A DNA stretch of 64,000 nucleotides, taken from assembly GCA_033002965.1 (NCBI GenBank), contig JAURVB010008835.1, forward strand, positions 49,586 to 113,585. Direction: 5' to 3'. The DNA is from Piper betle. Lineage: Eukaryota; Streptophyta; Magnoliopsida; Piperales; Piperaceae. Positions within the stretch are counted from its first letter, which is position 1, and each line of letters starts with the position of its first letter. The notes below the pieces were generated by a model, which ran no database searches, was not told the DNA's origin, and saw only the letters and a program-made list of their open reading frames with translations. Made by a program: the position numbers and the translations under genes. Below are positions 37,216-50,600 of this stretch, piece after piece.

Positions 37216-38800
37216 GTTACCGTTGATGGATCAGGTTACCAAAAGATTTCTAGTGACCTTTCCAATATCATCTTTATTATCGTATAAAATACTCTGTTCA
37301 TCATGGCATGTTCAGGTTACCAAGGAAATGATACAATACTTTCCTCAAAATAATGTTGCCATTTTTCTGCAAGTTTTCTTTATCTTCTTTGCTTTTATGA
37401 AGTTAAACATGATAGAAAATGTTGTTCTCATTTATAGATTTAAAGGTTTTTCCCCCATAGTAGAATTTGGTACTAGTTGAAAATGCAAGAGAAGTAACAA
37501 GAAGAAACCACTTTGAAAAACTAAATAACAAAAAATTGAATTTAGTTTATGCAATTTTAATTAATTTTTAAAAAATGGGCTAGCCTAGCCCTATATGGTT
37601 GTAAAACTCGGAATGTGTGTTTGAATCGCACGAAGGAAAAAACATCAACCCAAAACTATTAAACCGATTGCTGAGGATCAGTTCATTTAAAAAGGTCTTA
37701 AGTCGGACCGCTCCTAATATATAATAAAATTAAAGGTTCCAATAGAATGATGTATATATCTCGCTAGAATAAAATAAAGCGACAAATAAGGTTTTGGCTC
37801 CTTTACCGACGAGAATAAGCATTATATGCTCCATTATTTATTTATTTTTTTGTAATCTACATGGTTTTTTTAAATATTTAAACAAATAAAGTAATCATGT
37901 AATTTTTTTCCTTTGTGATTGTTAAATCGTGCTTTATTATTTTAGACATATTTTTCAAGGAAAATCCAATAAATGTTTATAATTTTATTTATTCTGTTTA
38001 AAATATCAAGATTGGCATAAACCCTAGCCCACTTCATGGGGTTCAAGTCAACTTTACGAAACCTCATTTGGGTGACATATAGAACCAAGTCAAATTATAT
38101 ACAATCGTACAAAGACCTGCATCAAGGACAAAGAAGTGAAAAAAAACACCACAAAAGAAAGGGATAATTGACTCTTAAAAATTTGGGGAAGAAAAAAGAA
38201 CAAAAAGAGGGACAATTCGCTCTTAAAAATTTGGGGAAGAGAAAATGCAATGGAGGAATGGAGCCACGCCAATTGACCAGGTTAGATATGGGAAACTATA
38301 ACATCGTTATCCCATTTGAAAAGAAACCTGGCCAATGCACAGCACCATCATAGGAGGGAGGCTTTACTCGAAGAAGGCAGCCATCACGGAGCAAAGACGA
38401 AACTCAAATCTAGAATCAAAACCTAACCACGGGTGCATTCCAGAAAATCTACGATGTCCTTGCCGTAGATGGCTCCTTGTACTAAATAAATGAAGTTCAC
38501 TGTAAAATAAGATGTGCCTTGGACTCAAATTTTCTTGAGGAGAAACGCCTGCGAAGATACAATTGCGTATGAATTTACAAGGCAGCTATACTGAAATAAA
38601 AGCTAGCTACCTAAGAAGAATTTACAAGGCAGCTTATCTTCGTTCACAGCTGCAATACACACCAATCGGGTTAATAGAAGGAAGACCCGGAAACATTACT
38701 CTTTCCACTCAACGTGCATTTTCTCTTCAACTGTTCTATAATATGCGCCCATTTTACCAATCCTGTTGGCTGCCACACAAGAACTCAACACCAGACCTAT
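37216..38800. other. intergenic between two convergent genes
   Basis: It contains the 3' flank of the SDR gene and, near 38801, that of the PRAF gene. No protein is recognised. A ~51-bp imperfect tandem duplication at about 38165-38245 (CTCTTAAAAATTTGGGGAAG repeated) is the only structure I note. Confidence 0.5.
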
Positions 38801-41800
38801 TTACGCACTTCTTCCTGTCATGTGACTGGAATCCTCATTCCCATTGCCCATAAGCCCCTTATCAACAGCCCGAACATTGTACTGCTCGTATACTCGGGCT
38901 CTGTTCTCTGCCCACCACTGTTCTGCTTGCTTTTCGCTGAAACGCTTCCGGCTGCAAGTTTAAAATATGGAAAATCAGCTGAAAGAAATATGTTCCACAC
39001 GAAGCTAGAGAAGACAAATAAGAATCTTATTAGTACTGGAACATAAAGAAGCAAAAGGCTTAATATATAAGACACTTGACCGGATTTTTATTTTTTATGT
39101 TTTTGCTTTCAGTAAGATACCTTCTATATGGCTTTTCAACTAAGGAACTTAATTATGACGTCCGCACTGAAACACCATGTTATGTTTAGGCGGTTGGCAA
39201 AATGTGTTGATATATCTCTATATCACAAAGATGGTTGGTCATATTCAAATAACTGACTGACGTTACGAAAAACAAGATCATTGCACACTACCATGTAAGC
39301 TATTTGGTTGTTAAAAGTAATATGGTTTTAACTGATTTTACCTAAACCGGACCCGTTTGAGATCTTTAACTCCACCAGGTAATGACGTGAGTGTAATATA
39401 AACACCAGGCTCATCCTGTTCCACCCACTCAGCTTCATGATTAGTATCAACATCAGAAATTTTGCTTCCATTCCTTATAGCCTCTGGATGCGCTGATTTG
39501 TTAATAGTTGGATTCCGGTTGCTCAAGGTGGCAATCCCATTAGGAACAAGTATGCTGTTGGATCCATTCGAAACCGGAACCATAAAACTGAGTGGACTGC
39601 TGAGACGGTCAGCTTGTGCTGAGGTGTCACTTGATACTGGACTGGTACATGAAACGAAGGAAGGTATTTTACTGTTTCTTCCTGCCCCTACTGGCAGCCT
39701 TTCAGCCATGTCTTTCAGCTGCAAATAAGAAAGTGCAATGTTTGATAAGTTCAGAAGTGTGAAGAACACAAATATTCAACTAAACTAATTGACAGAAAGA
39801 ATTTGTGTTTCCAAGCAACTTCTTTCTCAACCAACTTATTCCAAATAAATGGGTTTGGGTTTTGAGATCCTTTCCTCCACATCATCTCAACCTCTTAAAT
39901 TCTTAAACAACCAAGCAAAGAAATCTCTGACATGCAATATAAGTTTAAACATAAGAGACAATAAGAGCAGCCATCATCTCACCTGTGCAGTGAGAGATTT
40001 AATCACTTCCTTTGCTGCTTTACATTTTGCAGTTTCTTCACTTGCCAGTGCAATTGCCTCTTTCAACTGTTTAGTTGTTCTTTCCAATTCTAATTCTTGA
40101 AGTTGCGCCTTACGAGTGAGGTTCTCCACCTAAAAAATGCCATTTTATGGTTACAAGGAAGTTATGAGTTTGCACAGCACAATAAGAACAAGGTTAAAAA
40201 ACAAAGTTCACTTTGTGAAAATAAAGCTGAAAAGGCAAAAAAAGATGACATATTATAGCAAGTGGAAAATTTGATTTTAATTACAGCCATCAAGGAGATG
40301 CCATGTAAATAGAGTGAAGGAATAAGCAACAAGTGCGTGGATAACCCAATGAAGGAGCTTCCAAAATCAATCCAACTACCAAATACAGGCTGATTGGAGG
40401 CTCTTACAAGACCAAACCCTAACAGCTAGGAGGCAGATTACTATATCCCAATTTTCAAGTTTCAGAGTTAGCTCAGTTAAATCCAATTACATATTATGTA
40501 AATTACAAATGATAACCTAAGTTGCAATCTGTTTGTTTCCTGTACATAAAACAGATCATGTTAATCAAGATCCAACTGAACCTGTGCCAATGTCCCAGAT
40601 TAGAAATCTAAGACAGCCAAAACCTAGCCAATGTCCAGATTCATGAATAACACAATTCCCTGTTTATGCATCATGAGTAGGCCCCATCTACCCAATCCAA
40701 ACACTGACTACCCATTACATGAAGTTACAAATGAATAACCACATACCTGTGCTCTTAATTGGATAACTTCTTCGCTCAGAGTATCATTTGTTTGTTTAGC
40801 ATCATCAATTACAACTTTTGGGGAAGTAAGTCCACCCAAAGTTGGTGTTGGTGTTGTTGAACGAGGTGGACTGGTCCGCCTTGATATGGGCGAGGTGGCT
40901 CGAGAAACAATTCGAGAACCCGGAACAGATGCAGAGAAAAACTTCTTTGATGTCCCAAATACAGGATTTAAAGATCTTGAGAAGCTAATACCCCAATGGG
41001 AGCTTCCATGAGGAACTGGAGACACCCGGCTGCTATTAAACTCTAGCTTCTTGTTCCGCTTGGAGTACTTGCTTTCCAATAGCTTAAAGGACTCCATGGA
41101 AGACAACCTTGATAATGGTGCCTGAGACCTTGATTCAAGTCGATCCTCCTTCTCCACTAAGTCACTAAGCCCATTACTTGTACTACCTTTTCTGGCTCCT
41201 GTAAACTGGGATATTGAGTCAGTCTCCACGCCTTTTCGCAGTTTATTAAAGCACATATCACAAACTCGATAAGGTTTGTTCGGATTAGGTGCCATCGAAG
41301 CTTTTAGAGTTTTCTTGCTGCTGCATGAGTGACAGAAAACAAGACCACAATTATAACAATTATGACGTTTCCTTTTGAAATTAAATGGAAGGCGACAACC
41401 GGAGCACATGGACTGATCAACACCAGAAACAGACTTATGCAGACATATAGCTGCAGTAAAATAAGTCCCACAAGCAATACTTTTAACTTGCTTATCTTTT
41501 AAGGCCTCCACTAGTGTTGGAGAATTTCTATCATCAATATCCCCATGGCCTAGTCGACCATTTGCACCCTTTCCCCATGTGTATACTTCTGTTCTTGATG
41601 TTAAAACCACCACATGATAAGCACCACATGCTATCTCCTCCACAAAATTCTTCTGGAGTTTTCCTTCAACACGTGTAGGAACCTTCCCATCAGCTTGAGG
41701 GTTCCCAAGCTGACCATAAACTGAACTGCCCATTGCATAAACATGGCCTGATGTTGTAAGAGCAACGGTCATGCTGTGGCCGCACGCAACTTGACAAAAG

Positions 41801-44800
41801 TTTGGCTCCACCAAAGATGCCACACAGGTGGGAACCAATCTTGGCTCCTTATCACCATGTCCCAATCGACCTTTATCCCCGTCACCCCATGTAAATAACT
41901 TCCCAGAGGAACAATTGCTAGAACTAGGGGTCCCCACCATAACTTCCACAACTGCAGCAGTGTGCCAAACTCCACAAGAAGCTCTAACAGTGCGTAAACC
42001 CTTCAGGGATTCAACTTCTCTAGGCATAGCCAAACTCTTACGGTCACCATGCCCCAGAACGCCAAAAGTTCCATCACCAAATGTGAACAACTGCCCAGCA
42101 GATGTTACTACAGCTGTATGCCATGGCCCACAAGAGACTGATGAAATGCGCAAACCCTCCAAAGGGCCATTAATCCTTTTCGGAACCCAATGACCGACTT
42201 CATTTCCATGGCCAAGAAGACCATAATTGTAACTACCATCTCCCCACGTGTACAAGTCTCCCGACAATGTTACAGCACATGAGTGATATTCACCACATGC
42301 TACAAGTTCAACGTTTAAACGAGCTAAGTGCTTCAATGAGCTTAGGATGAGATACATCAGCATCTACTCCATGACCTAACCTGCCCCCTTCTTCCTCCCC
42401 CAAGAGAAGATTTCTCCCTGCTTTGTCACAAGAGCAGAATGCCTTGCCCCACAAGCAATATTATGAACATCAAGGACCACAGCAGATTCCAGGGCTTTAG
42501 GCAAAAGAGAGTCCAACTTAAGTACAGGTGAGCTTCCAACTCTGCATGTTCCACCACCTAGAATACCATCTCCAATACCCTCACCCCAAATGAAAACATC
42601 TCCCAAAGCATCACCATCATCTTGACCAGATCCCTGACTCGATGAACTTACAGCACTTGATAGGCTTACTCTGAATGTGTCAACTGAGATGCCCTTTGTA
42701 TGACCATTCATGCTATCAGATCCGCCTGATGATAAAGAATGGACTGACCGCCCAGTAGATTCTGATGGGAAAAAACCTTTTGGAGGGACAGCATAGAGAA
42801 GCACATCAGAGAAGGCCTTGTCCAACCCATTCTTAGGGGGACTCTCAAAGGGACTATGCCCACGGACTGAGTCTCCACCATCCTGTGCAAACAAAAAAAA
42901 ATAATACCAAACTAGCGTTAACTAAAGTAGACAAAATAGTTTAAACACAAAAGGAACACCATTCCCTTGCATCCATCATCCATGAAGGGATTCTCACTTC
43001 GAAATTCTTGCTATGTCCCTCAAAAGATTTATATTGTTTAGAAAAGGAAAAGGGGATGACAGCATGGGAACTGAGATTAAATCAGCTATTTCAAGATAAA
43101 GGCCAACTGACGAAGGAAAGTGGGCACACCTTATGCAAGCTATCAACACTGCCAAATGGAGAACTAAGAGGAGAACTTCTCCTCGTGTATGTTCTAGGAC
43201 TATTTGTGCCAGATGATACACCATCACTTCTTGATTCAGTTCTCCACTTCCTCTGATTGCAACGTGAAATCAAGGCCTTTAGGCCAACAAACCAAACTTC
43301 TGCTTCATCTTTATCCTTACATATCTGGCAAGTTGCAATTAACAATAGCCATTTACTCAGTAAGTCAGAAAAAACAAGAATAAATTAAAGCTCTTCTTTC
43401 TTTATTTGCTTTCTTTCTTTTTTTTCAGATAAGAAAGAAGAAAATGAGCTTGCCGATGGTTAGACATAGTTACCAGATCCAGAGATCTATCATTATATAT
43501 CAAAGAAAATGACTGATATTCCTTCTCAGGCCGTGGGTACCTCTGAAATATAGCCTGGTACAAGATGCATGTATATTATTAGTCTGTTTCTTCATAAGCC
43601 TGTGCACATATATACAATAAGAAAAAAAGAAAGCATTTGTTCCACTACCTTCAATTTCTTAAGCAAATTAAGTTTAAAAAAAACACAAACAGAAAAATGT
43701 CAACCAGATATAAAAATCAATAGTTAACACGACTCAGAATTCTAAATCACTAAATAAAGCAGATAATAAAGTACTTTAAACTAATGAACAATACTAAATC
43801 ACTGAATAAAGCATATAATAAATTATTTTAAACTAATGAATAACTGATTCTGAACCCATTAAACAACATGAGAACATAAAGAACCACAGTCAAGGAGTGT
43901 CATGAAAAGGATGAATTGAAACCTCGAACACCAACCCTATTTTGATGACATACACGCCAATAAACAAAAATAAAAAATGTGTAAAAGGATGAGTCAAAAT
44001 CAGAAATCCTGTCTATACTCTAACATGCATTCAACCCACAACACAATTTATTGAATGGTTTACAGAGGAATCCTGCATCATCCATGGAGGAACTGTATAC
44101 AAGGGCTCCAATTCCAATCAAGTTAATTGCTAAACTATAGCCTCGTAATGTCTTATTATTATATGTACAGAATACAATCAGGGCCTACAACAGTAATTTT
44201 TCCATTTCCTTCAGTTTCATGGCATTGTCAGCTGACTATGGAAACAAAATGACAAATTGCTAGAAAAAAATGAAGAAATGCCAAAAATACAGAGTAATCT
44301 AGAGGCATTAAATACTCACAGTACGCTGCCCAGGTAAAATCTTTGAGACATGGCTTAGCTTTAGGTGCTTCTCCTCTTTGCCAGAATACCATATAAGAAC
44401 AGTTTCGTCCTTGAACAAACAAAGGACATATTTTTAAGGCAACATCCATACACAAAAAGCAATAAATGCATGTAGTCCAGTATGAATTTTCTTTATTAGT
44501 GGTGGCAGGGAAGAGAAATACATGTATAGATCCACATCTATATTGATAATGAGTAGGCTTATAATTAATTCTACACATTTTCTATGTTATCCTAAGAAAA
44601 CATTAACATTTATCACTTTGTTGACGAGCAAACTGTATAAAAACACCAATCCCCCTCTCTCCCCCCTACAGATAAGTTTACTGTTACTGCATGGCCTAAC
44701 TCTTTGAAGATTTTACTTAAAGAAGCCTATAATAAGAAATCTAGAAACTTTACCTAAACCTAATCATGGAGTTGCAAAAATACTAAATGAAAACTAATAA

Positions 44801-46076
44801 TGTATACAGACATGCAGTGCTTCATTTTATGATGTTCATACATTGGCCAGCCTGAAAGGACAAAACTTTGGTTTTCCTCTACGCCCATATTTAAGTAAGT
44901 ATGCACCCTTCTTGAGAGCAGTAATAGCCTGCAAATATTAAAAGAACAAGCAACATCAGCATTTGGAATACTCCTCTACTTAGCACAAAATAAAGCATGT
45001 GAAAATAGCCAACCTTATGACAGACAAACAAAAAACTAAATTATGTTTAATACTCAAAATAAACAGATATTTATTAAAATATAAGAAATATTTGAACATG
45101 TTTGTGAATCCTGCTTTGAGTTGGGCATCAAAATAGTTAATAAATCAACTGTACCTACCCTGTCTCTCACCAAATTAATATGCTGATTTCAAGGTTGATT
45201 TAAAAATGTTGCTACCTGATAATATACAAGAGAGAAAGTGCACATAATAATAAAAAATGAAACCACAGGATGCATAATCCACAAGTCAGACATATATTAC
45301 AGTCTAATTGAAATGAATAAGATTAGATCTCTGCATATTGTCAGCTCATAACAGAAAAGGATTAAATGGACTCTATCGTTGTAAGGGAACAGCTGAAATA
45401 AGTTCCTCAATGTGGCTTTTATTTCGAACAGCGAGTTTGATCATTGAGGCGGGGGTGGTTCAAGAGAGTGGAGCGGATGTAGAGAACAAAAACCAAAAAC
45501 TAGAATAACCACAAATCAAGATAGCTGCTCTGTGCACTTCAATCTCGTAAATTTTGGGAACTTTCAGCCAAAGAGTTCGCGTCCAAGGTGGTTAACATAT
45601 AAAACTAAATACTTTGTCGGAGGACAGAAGTGTTTCGATTCCCCTCTCGTGCACTTAATTTTTTACAGATCGGGAAAAATGGGAAAGGGCATTCTACAAT
45701 CCAAAAAGATCCAACAAATCTCCCTCTCATACAACAAATTTCACAGCTTACCTCCCAGTACAAAAAATCATAGTTTAGAATTAATAAAAGGAGCAACCGC
45801 AAACTCTATTTACACGGTGAAGCATTCTTCTACTTCAAAACACATTGATCATGAGAGCACTACTGATTCATCTTTAAAACATCTCAAAATTAAGCTCCAT
45901 CGTCAAATTAAATAAATCAAACACGTTGCAGAGAAAAAATTGAAAAACGCGCCTCAATCTCAACAAAACGATGCTGCGCATTCAGACAAGCATGAAATGG
46001 AGAGCTGTGAACGATAATAAATAACCTGTTCAATGTCCCTCTCGGCCGGGCCAGTCCTGGCAGGATCCGTCGTCAT
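38801..46076 (-). CDS. PRAF-type protein: PH, RCC1 repeats, FYVE zinc finger, BRX
   Basis: Nine exons: 46026-46076, 44842-44928, 44320-44409, 43474-43554, 43130-43324, 40747-42882, 39983-40129, 39342-39718 and 38801-38951; total 3315 nt, about 1104 residues, as in Arabidopsis PRAF1. In order they encode a PH domain ([24 protein letters not shown] to [14 protein letters not shown], split over exons 2-5), seven RCC1 blades (e.g. [25 protein letters not shown]), a FYVE finger with the plant-type [10 protein letters not shown] core, a coiled coil ([14 protein letters not shown]) and a C-terminal BRX domain ([31 protein letters not shown]). Such proteins bind phosphoinositides and act in endomembrane and polarity signalling (family knowledge). 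The big exon carries two single-base shifts that cancel: a missing base in CCCCC 42397-42401 and an extra one near 42314-42319. Between them the RCC1 motif [14 protein letters not shown] is out of frame. Confidence 0.9.
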
Positions 46077-46700
46077 ACTCCCCTTCTCCAGCATCAAGAA
46101 CCAAGCCCCCCGCTCCAATCTAGGGCACCCTCGGCCTCACCCATTCTCAAAGTAGAACCCCAACTCTCTCATTCATCCGCCCCAACCCAGCAGACACAAC
46201 TCACCACGGGAAACGCCAGCAATCCTCAACCCCGAGCCTACCGCAGAGATCCACACAAGGATCCGACGCCACTCGAGATTGCAGTCGTTCGAAGCCGATC
46301 AATCAATGAAAAGAAGGGGGAAGTGATGGAGAGAACTCCACCAAACAAAAAAATGTGAGAAAGAAAAAGACAAGGGCGGCGGCTTGGGTTGGCAGTGGCT
46401 GTGACGGAGGAGTGGAAGGTGGACCGGCGGAGCTTTAGGGGGGTGTTTGTGGACTGCTTTGATCCCGAGTTGAGAGTTGATAGTGGAGAGCGAAAAAGGA
46501 GGGGAGGGAGGTCCGGGGAGAAAGGAAAGAATATAATTAATGACAAATTACTAATTTTTTGCTTTATTAGGAGACAGAGTGCGGTAATTTGGTAGGGGCG
46601 GGGGGATAACCAGTCAGTAGTATCTGGTCCATTAATGCCATTAAATCTCGGAAACGCCATCTTTTTTTGTTTTGATTTTGATTGGGTGTGCTAACATGGG
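46077..46700 (-). promoter_or_regulatory. 5' UTR and promoter region of the PRAF gene
   Basis: GC-rich leader-like sequence with CT-rich runs on the minus strand lies upstream of the start codon at 46076. Small ORFs on both strands have no recognisable protein. Confidence 0.4.
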
Positions 46701-47557
46701 CGTCAGCCTAAAGCGCTTCCACCTTGGGCTTTCTTAGCTGGCGCTTGCCTAAGCTGGGTTAAGTGGGAAAGACAAATTGCAAATAACTAGTCAAACACTC
46801 CCTCCGCGGTGTATTTGAAGCTTATTAATGCTAAAAATATCTAAAATTAAATTTAAAATAATTATTATATTATTTTTAAATAAATATAATTAATATTTAT
46901 TTAATTTTAACAAAAAAAATATAGTTTTATGAAAATATTAATATTAATTTAATTCTAACAAGTTAACATTTTAATAATTAAATAGAATTTATTTTTACAA
47001 AAATTTAATTCGAATAGAATTGTTCTCTAAGCTTTTTTAAAATAAATAACAATATATAAATAAACAAATATGTAAAAATCTAAATAAAGTATACATTATT
47101 AATTAGAAAACTTTAATTTGATAGTTCTTAGTATAATTATGAATATATTAACATTTATTATTGTTTTTAAAATTCTTAATTTAGGTAAAATTATAGTCTA
47201 ACTCTTTTCTAATGTTAAATAATAATAATTCTAAATTAGGTACATATTAAGGGGTCAAAATCAACCACAACACTAAAAAACCTAACTCTTTTAAAGGGAC
47301 AAATAATTTTTTACGTTTTTTTGTCATTTATGAAGATTAAATATACAAAGTATTTTCTTGCGACAGATTGACGTCACCTTTTACTGATAATAAAAAAAAT
47401 CTAAGAAATTTGACTAGTATTAACTTTTAAATAAAAGGCTTAGTATAATAAGCATCACATATAAGAATATCATCGACATGCGACATGAAAATCTAATTAT
47501 TTATCTAAATTACATGCTTGTATTTTTTATGTGATTTAGATAAAATTATCCTCAATC
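46701..47557. other. AT-rich intergenic DNA
   Basis: Very AT-rich, with nothing recognisable. Confidence 0.5.
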
Positions 47558-47565
47558 ATCTGATC

Positions 47566-48084
47566 TAGGGTTGCTAATTGAGCGAGCCAGCTCGTGAGCA
47601 TTTAGCGTTCGGCTCGGCTTGACTCGACTCGAAACTCGACATTTAAATGCTCGACTCGAACTCGACTCGAACTCGAATTTTACGAGCCGAGCTTGAGCAA
47701 GGTCGTGTTCGACTCGACTCGACTCGGTTGTAACTCAAACTCGACTCGTAGTTCGACTCGAACTCGACTCGACAAAATAATATAATAATATAGTCTTTAT
47801 ATTATATTTTATATATATATATATATATGAAATATAATAACAAAGAAGCAAGATAGTTGAGATGACAAGTATTCACCTTGATGACTTCAAAGGTTGTGGG
47901 TTCAAACCACAATGGCCTCACGAGCTCGAGTCGAGCTCGAACACATAAAAGTATTCGAGTCGAACTCGAACATGTATGTCCAAAACTCGTTCGATCTCGA
48001 GTCGAGCTCGAACGAGTTTCGAACTATTCGAGCCGAGTTCGAGCACATGTTCAGCTCGGCTCGCTCGCTCAATTAGCACCCCTA
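47566..48084. mobile_element. hAT-type MITE with 8-bp target duplication
   Basis: The 519-bp element starts TAGGGTTGCTAATTGAGCGAG and ends with its inverted partner (CTCGCTCAATTAGCACCCCTA). It is flanked by exact copies of ATCTGATC (47558-47565 and 48085-48092). Both halves are packed with CGACTCGA/TCGAGTCG-type motifs, likely transposase-binding subterminal repeats. The middle holds a TA repeat and a segment with GTGGGTTCAAACCAC. It is non-coding. Confidence 0.88.
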
Positions 48085-48092
48085 ATCTGATC

Positions 48093-50556
48093 ATTCTCGT
48101 CATTTAATAACTCATTAAATGTAATTAAGACAAGAGTGTCAACATTGATGATACAAATGTTTTTCATTTTCAAATGCCTCAAAGAGTCATCAAATGGGTT
48201 ATTTAAATGATGAGTTTTTATTCTACTTACAATTAATTATAATGTTATAACAAATAAAATTAATCGGGTAAATTTTCTATCCTCACAATAGACCCATAAC
48301 TTACAAATATATAAACGATAAAATAATTAAATGTATCGGTGATAAATGGTTCATAATAGATTCCATTGGTACAAAATTCCAAATCATTCAGCTTTGTAAA
48401 AAGTTATACAAATTTTAAAACAACTTTTTTACTTATCTAACAGCTTTTGCCATAAACATTTAATTTTGAATAAAAAAATTGCGGTCCTACGGGTTGAGAC
48501 CGATCCCTTACAAATAAATATTTAATATTGCCAAGCCCTTTGACTTTCTAACTATTCCATTTTAATTTCTCGATCACATCACTCTTTTTCCATCTAGTCT
48601 TGTTTTTTATTTTGAATCTCGCAATATCTCTTGAGTTCTCGTTACACATTTAATTTTTTTTGTAAATCACCTACGTTGGTGTTGCTGTACTTATTATTAG
48701 TATTCTAATTCTGCTAATAGCCTGCCTTTTACCCGATATATATTGTCTCTCTAAATGATCACAAGCTCGTCATAGATCGAAGTCTTGCCGAGTTTTCCTT
48801 TGGCTTGAATTTGACGTACGAGTATGAAATCAAATTTATTCTATGATTATTTAAGTTTGAGCCAAATTCAAGTTAGTTTAATTCATATTTATTAATAATA
48901 TTTTTTTATAAAATTTAAAGTAAATGTTTATTTTAAAAAAACAAAGTTCATTTTGGCATCATTCTGTATATAAGATAATATAATCATGTACCAAAACATA
49001 ATGTTCCTACTAAAATTGTTATTATGACATTACCATTTATTACTATAGTTAAAACTTCTTGAAAGGAAAACTATTATTCATATTTAAAATATTATCTTTT
49101 ATACACATCAAGTTAAGCCGAGTTGAGCTAATTTTTTATTAAATCAAACATCAAACTAAATATAACTTAATTTAACTTTGACCAGCAATGGCAAGTGGAG
49201 TTGTGAATTGTTGGACCTTAACCCAATTTATTTTGTTGCGAGTAAAGTCGTCCATTTAAACTGCTTATATGACGTCAAATTGTAGGCCCGCTTAGTAATT
49301 TATTTTCAGTAAAATTTAAACTGGAGTCTGCCTCTCGTAAATGACAATTAACAAGGAGCAGGGTAACATGCTTGTCACAATTTTGCAGACGAGTAAACCA
49401 AGCTCATGAAAGTCTCACAATAACCATCCAATTCGTAATTATTATAACGTGCAGAATCTTCATTCCTTGGGCCAGAAAAGGTCGCCACGTTCAGATTTAT
49501 TATTACCAATTTGTGTTAAAACGTTTTGTCTTTTGGTATAAGAGTTAAGGACGTATTAGTTGGTTTTACAGGGTGAATCTTCAAGAGCCGCTAAAAAGGC
49601 AGCAGTGCATGTATTTATGAGGATTTATATGAGCTAATGTGAGTGTGGGTATGTTTGGACGCAGAGGTGAGAGGAAAGAATGTCATGTAATAGTATATAT
49701 ATATAAATGAGCCGAGGACCTCTTTGTATTCATATCTGAGTGATTTTAAATTATTTCAAATAAACCCGGCAAATTATAAGAGCTAAATACTTGATTTTTT
49801 CAATTCAAAGTCCGTCATTTCCTCAAGAACTCAAAATCGTACACAGAACAATATATAGAAAATCATGGGTCCGGTAAAAAAAATCATGGTTCAGCTTCTA
49901 ATAATTCAGTGGCAGGCCAATTTGTCGCTTCTAAGCTGTTGAAGAGAAAAAAGAGCAGAGAGTATATATATATCAATCGCTTGCTCATACGTTCCGACTA
50001 ATTAATTACATACGTCCCGTAACAGTTAATTTTATTTCCCGTACATAATATATTAAAAAATAATTAATTATAAAGTCTTACATTAATATTGACTATAACC
50101 CCAACGAGTGGGTAGAGATGCATGAATAATAACACCTATTAATTGATGAAATTTTAAAGTCATTAAGGGTATTTAATGGGTGCTGATTTAGTAAACATAC
50201 AATTGGGTCTTATAATCATATTACTTGTAAGGCCTAACAGTTGATTACCGCTCGTAATATATTGTATCATTATATTACTTTCATTTTTAAGCCCCGCGTG
50301 AAATCGAGATAGGTTGATTTGTTATGACTTATAAGCGGGAAGCAATAATGGAAGTGCGCAAGCAGTGAAAAATGATAAAACGAAAAGTGGGGTGAGGCTG
50401 GACCGATCGAGTAGGCCGGTTAATACATCTCCATCACCTTTAAAATCCGTCTTTCTGATCACCTTTCTGTCCAAGCTTTGGCAGCCGGGTATGGTACAAA
50501 AGCCAGCACATGGGAGCAAGAGAAGCTGCTCATGGCCACACGTCGACGATCATTGC
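48093..50556. other. intergenic, no gene seen
   Basis: AT-rich DNA apart from a degenerate transposon copy at about 48760-49190. I see no coding sequence. Confidence 0.45.
48760..49190. mobile_element. degenerate MITE related to the one at 8513
   Basis: The sequence aligns by eye with the 8.5-kb MITE: shared stretches near GAGTTTT, AAGTTAGTTTAATTCATAT-like DNA, TATAAGATAATATAATCATGTA and TCAAGTTAAGCCGAGTTGAGC occur in the same order. The terminal repeats and target duplication are eroded. Confidence 0.5.
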
Positions 50557-50600
50557 ACTACTAGAAATATCCCCATATGAATGTATGTATTAACTAATTC
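50557..50600 (+). mobile_element. possible CACTA transposon terminus
   Basis: CACTACTAGAAATATCCCC matches the usual start of plant CACTA elements. I found no inverted partner in the window, so it may be a lone end or chance. Confidence 0.3.

Noticed and set aside
45532..45915. 127-codon ORF on + opposite the first PRAF intron
   Set aside because: No recognisable domain and it lies within an intron on the other strand.
47880..47925. tRNA-like T-arm GTGGGTTCAAACCAC
   Set aside because: No acceptor stem, D-arm or anticodon arm can be placed around it; kept only as a possible SINE trace.
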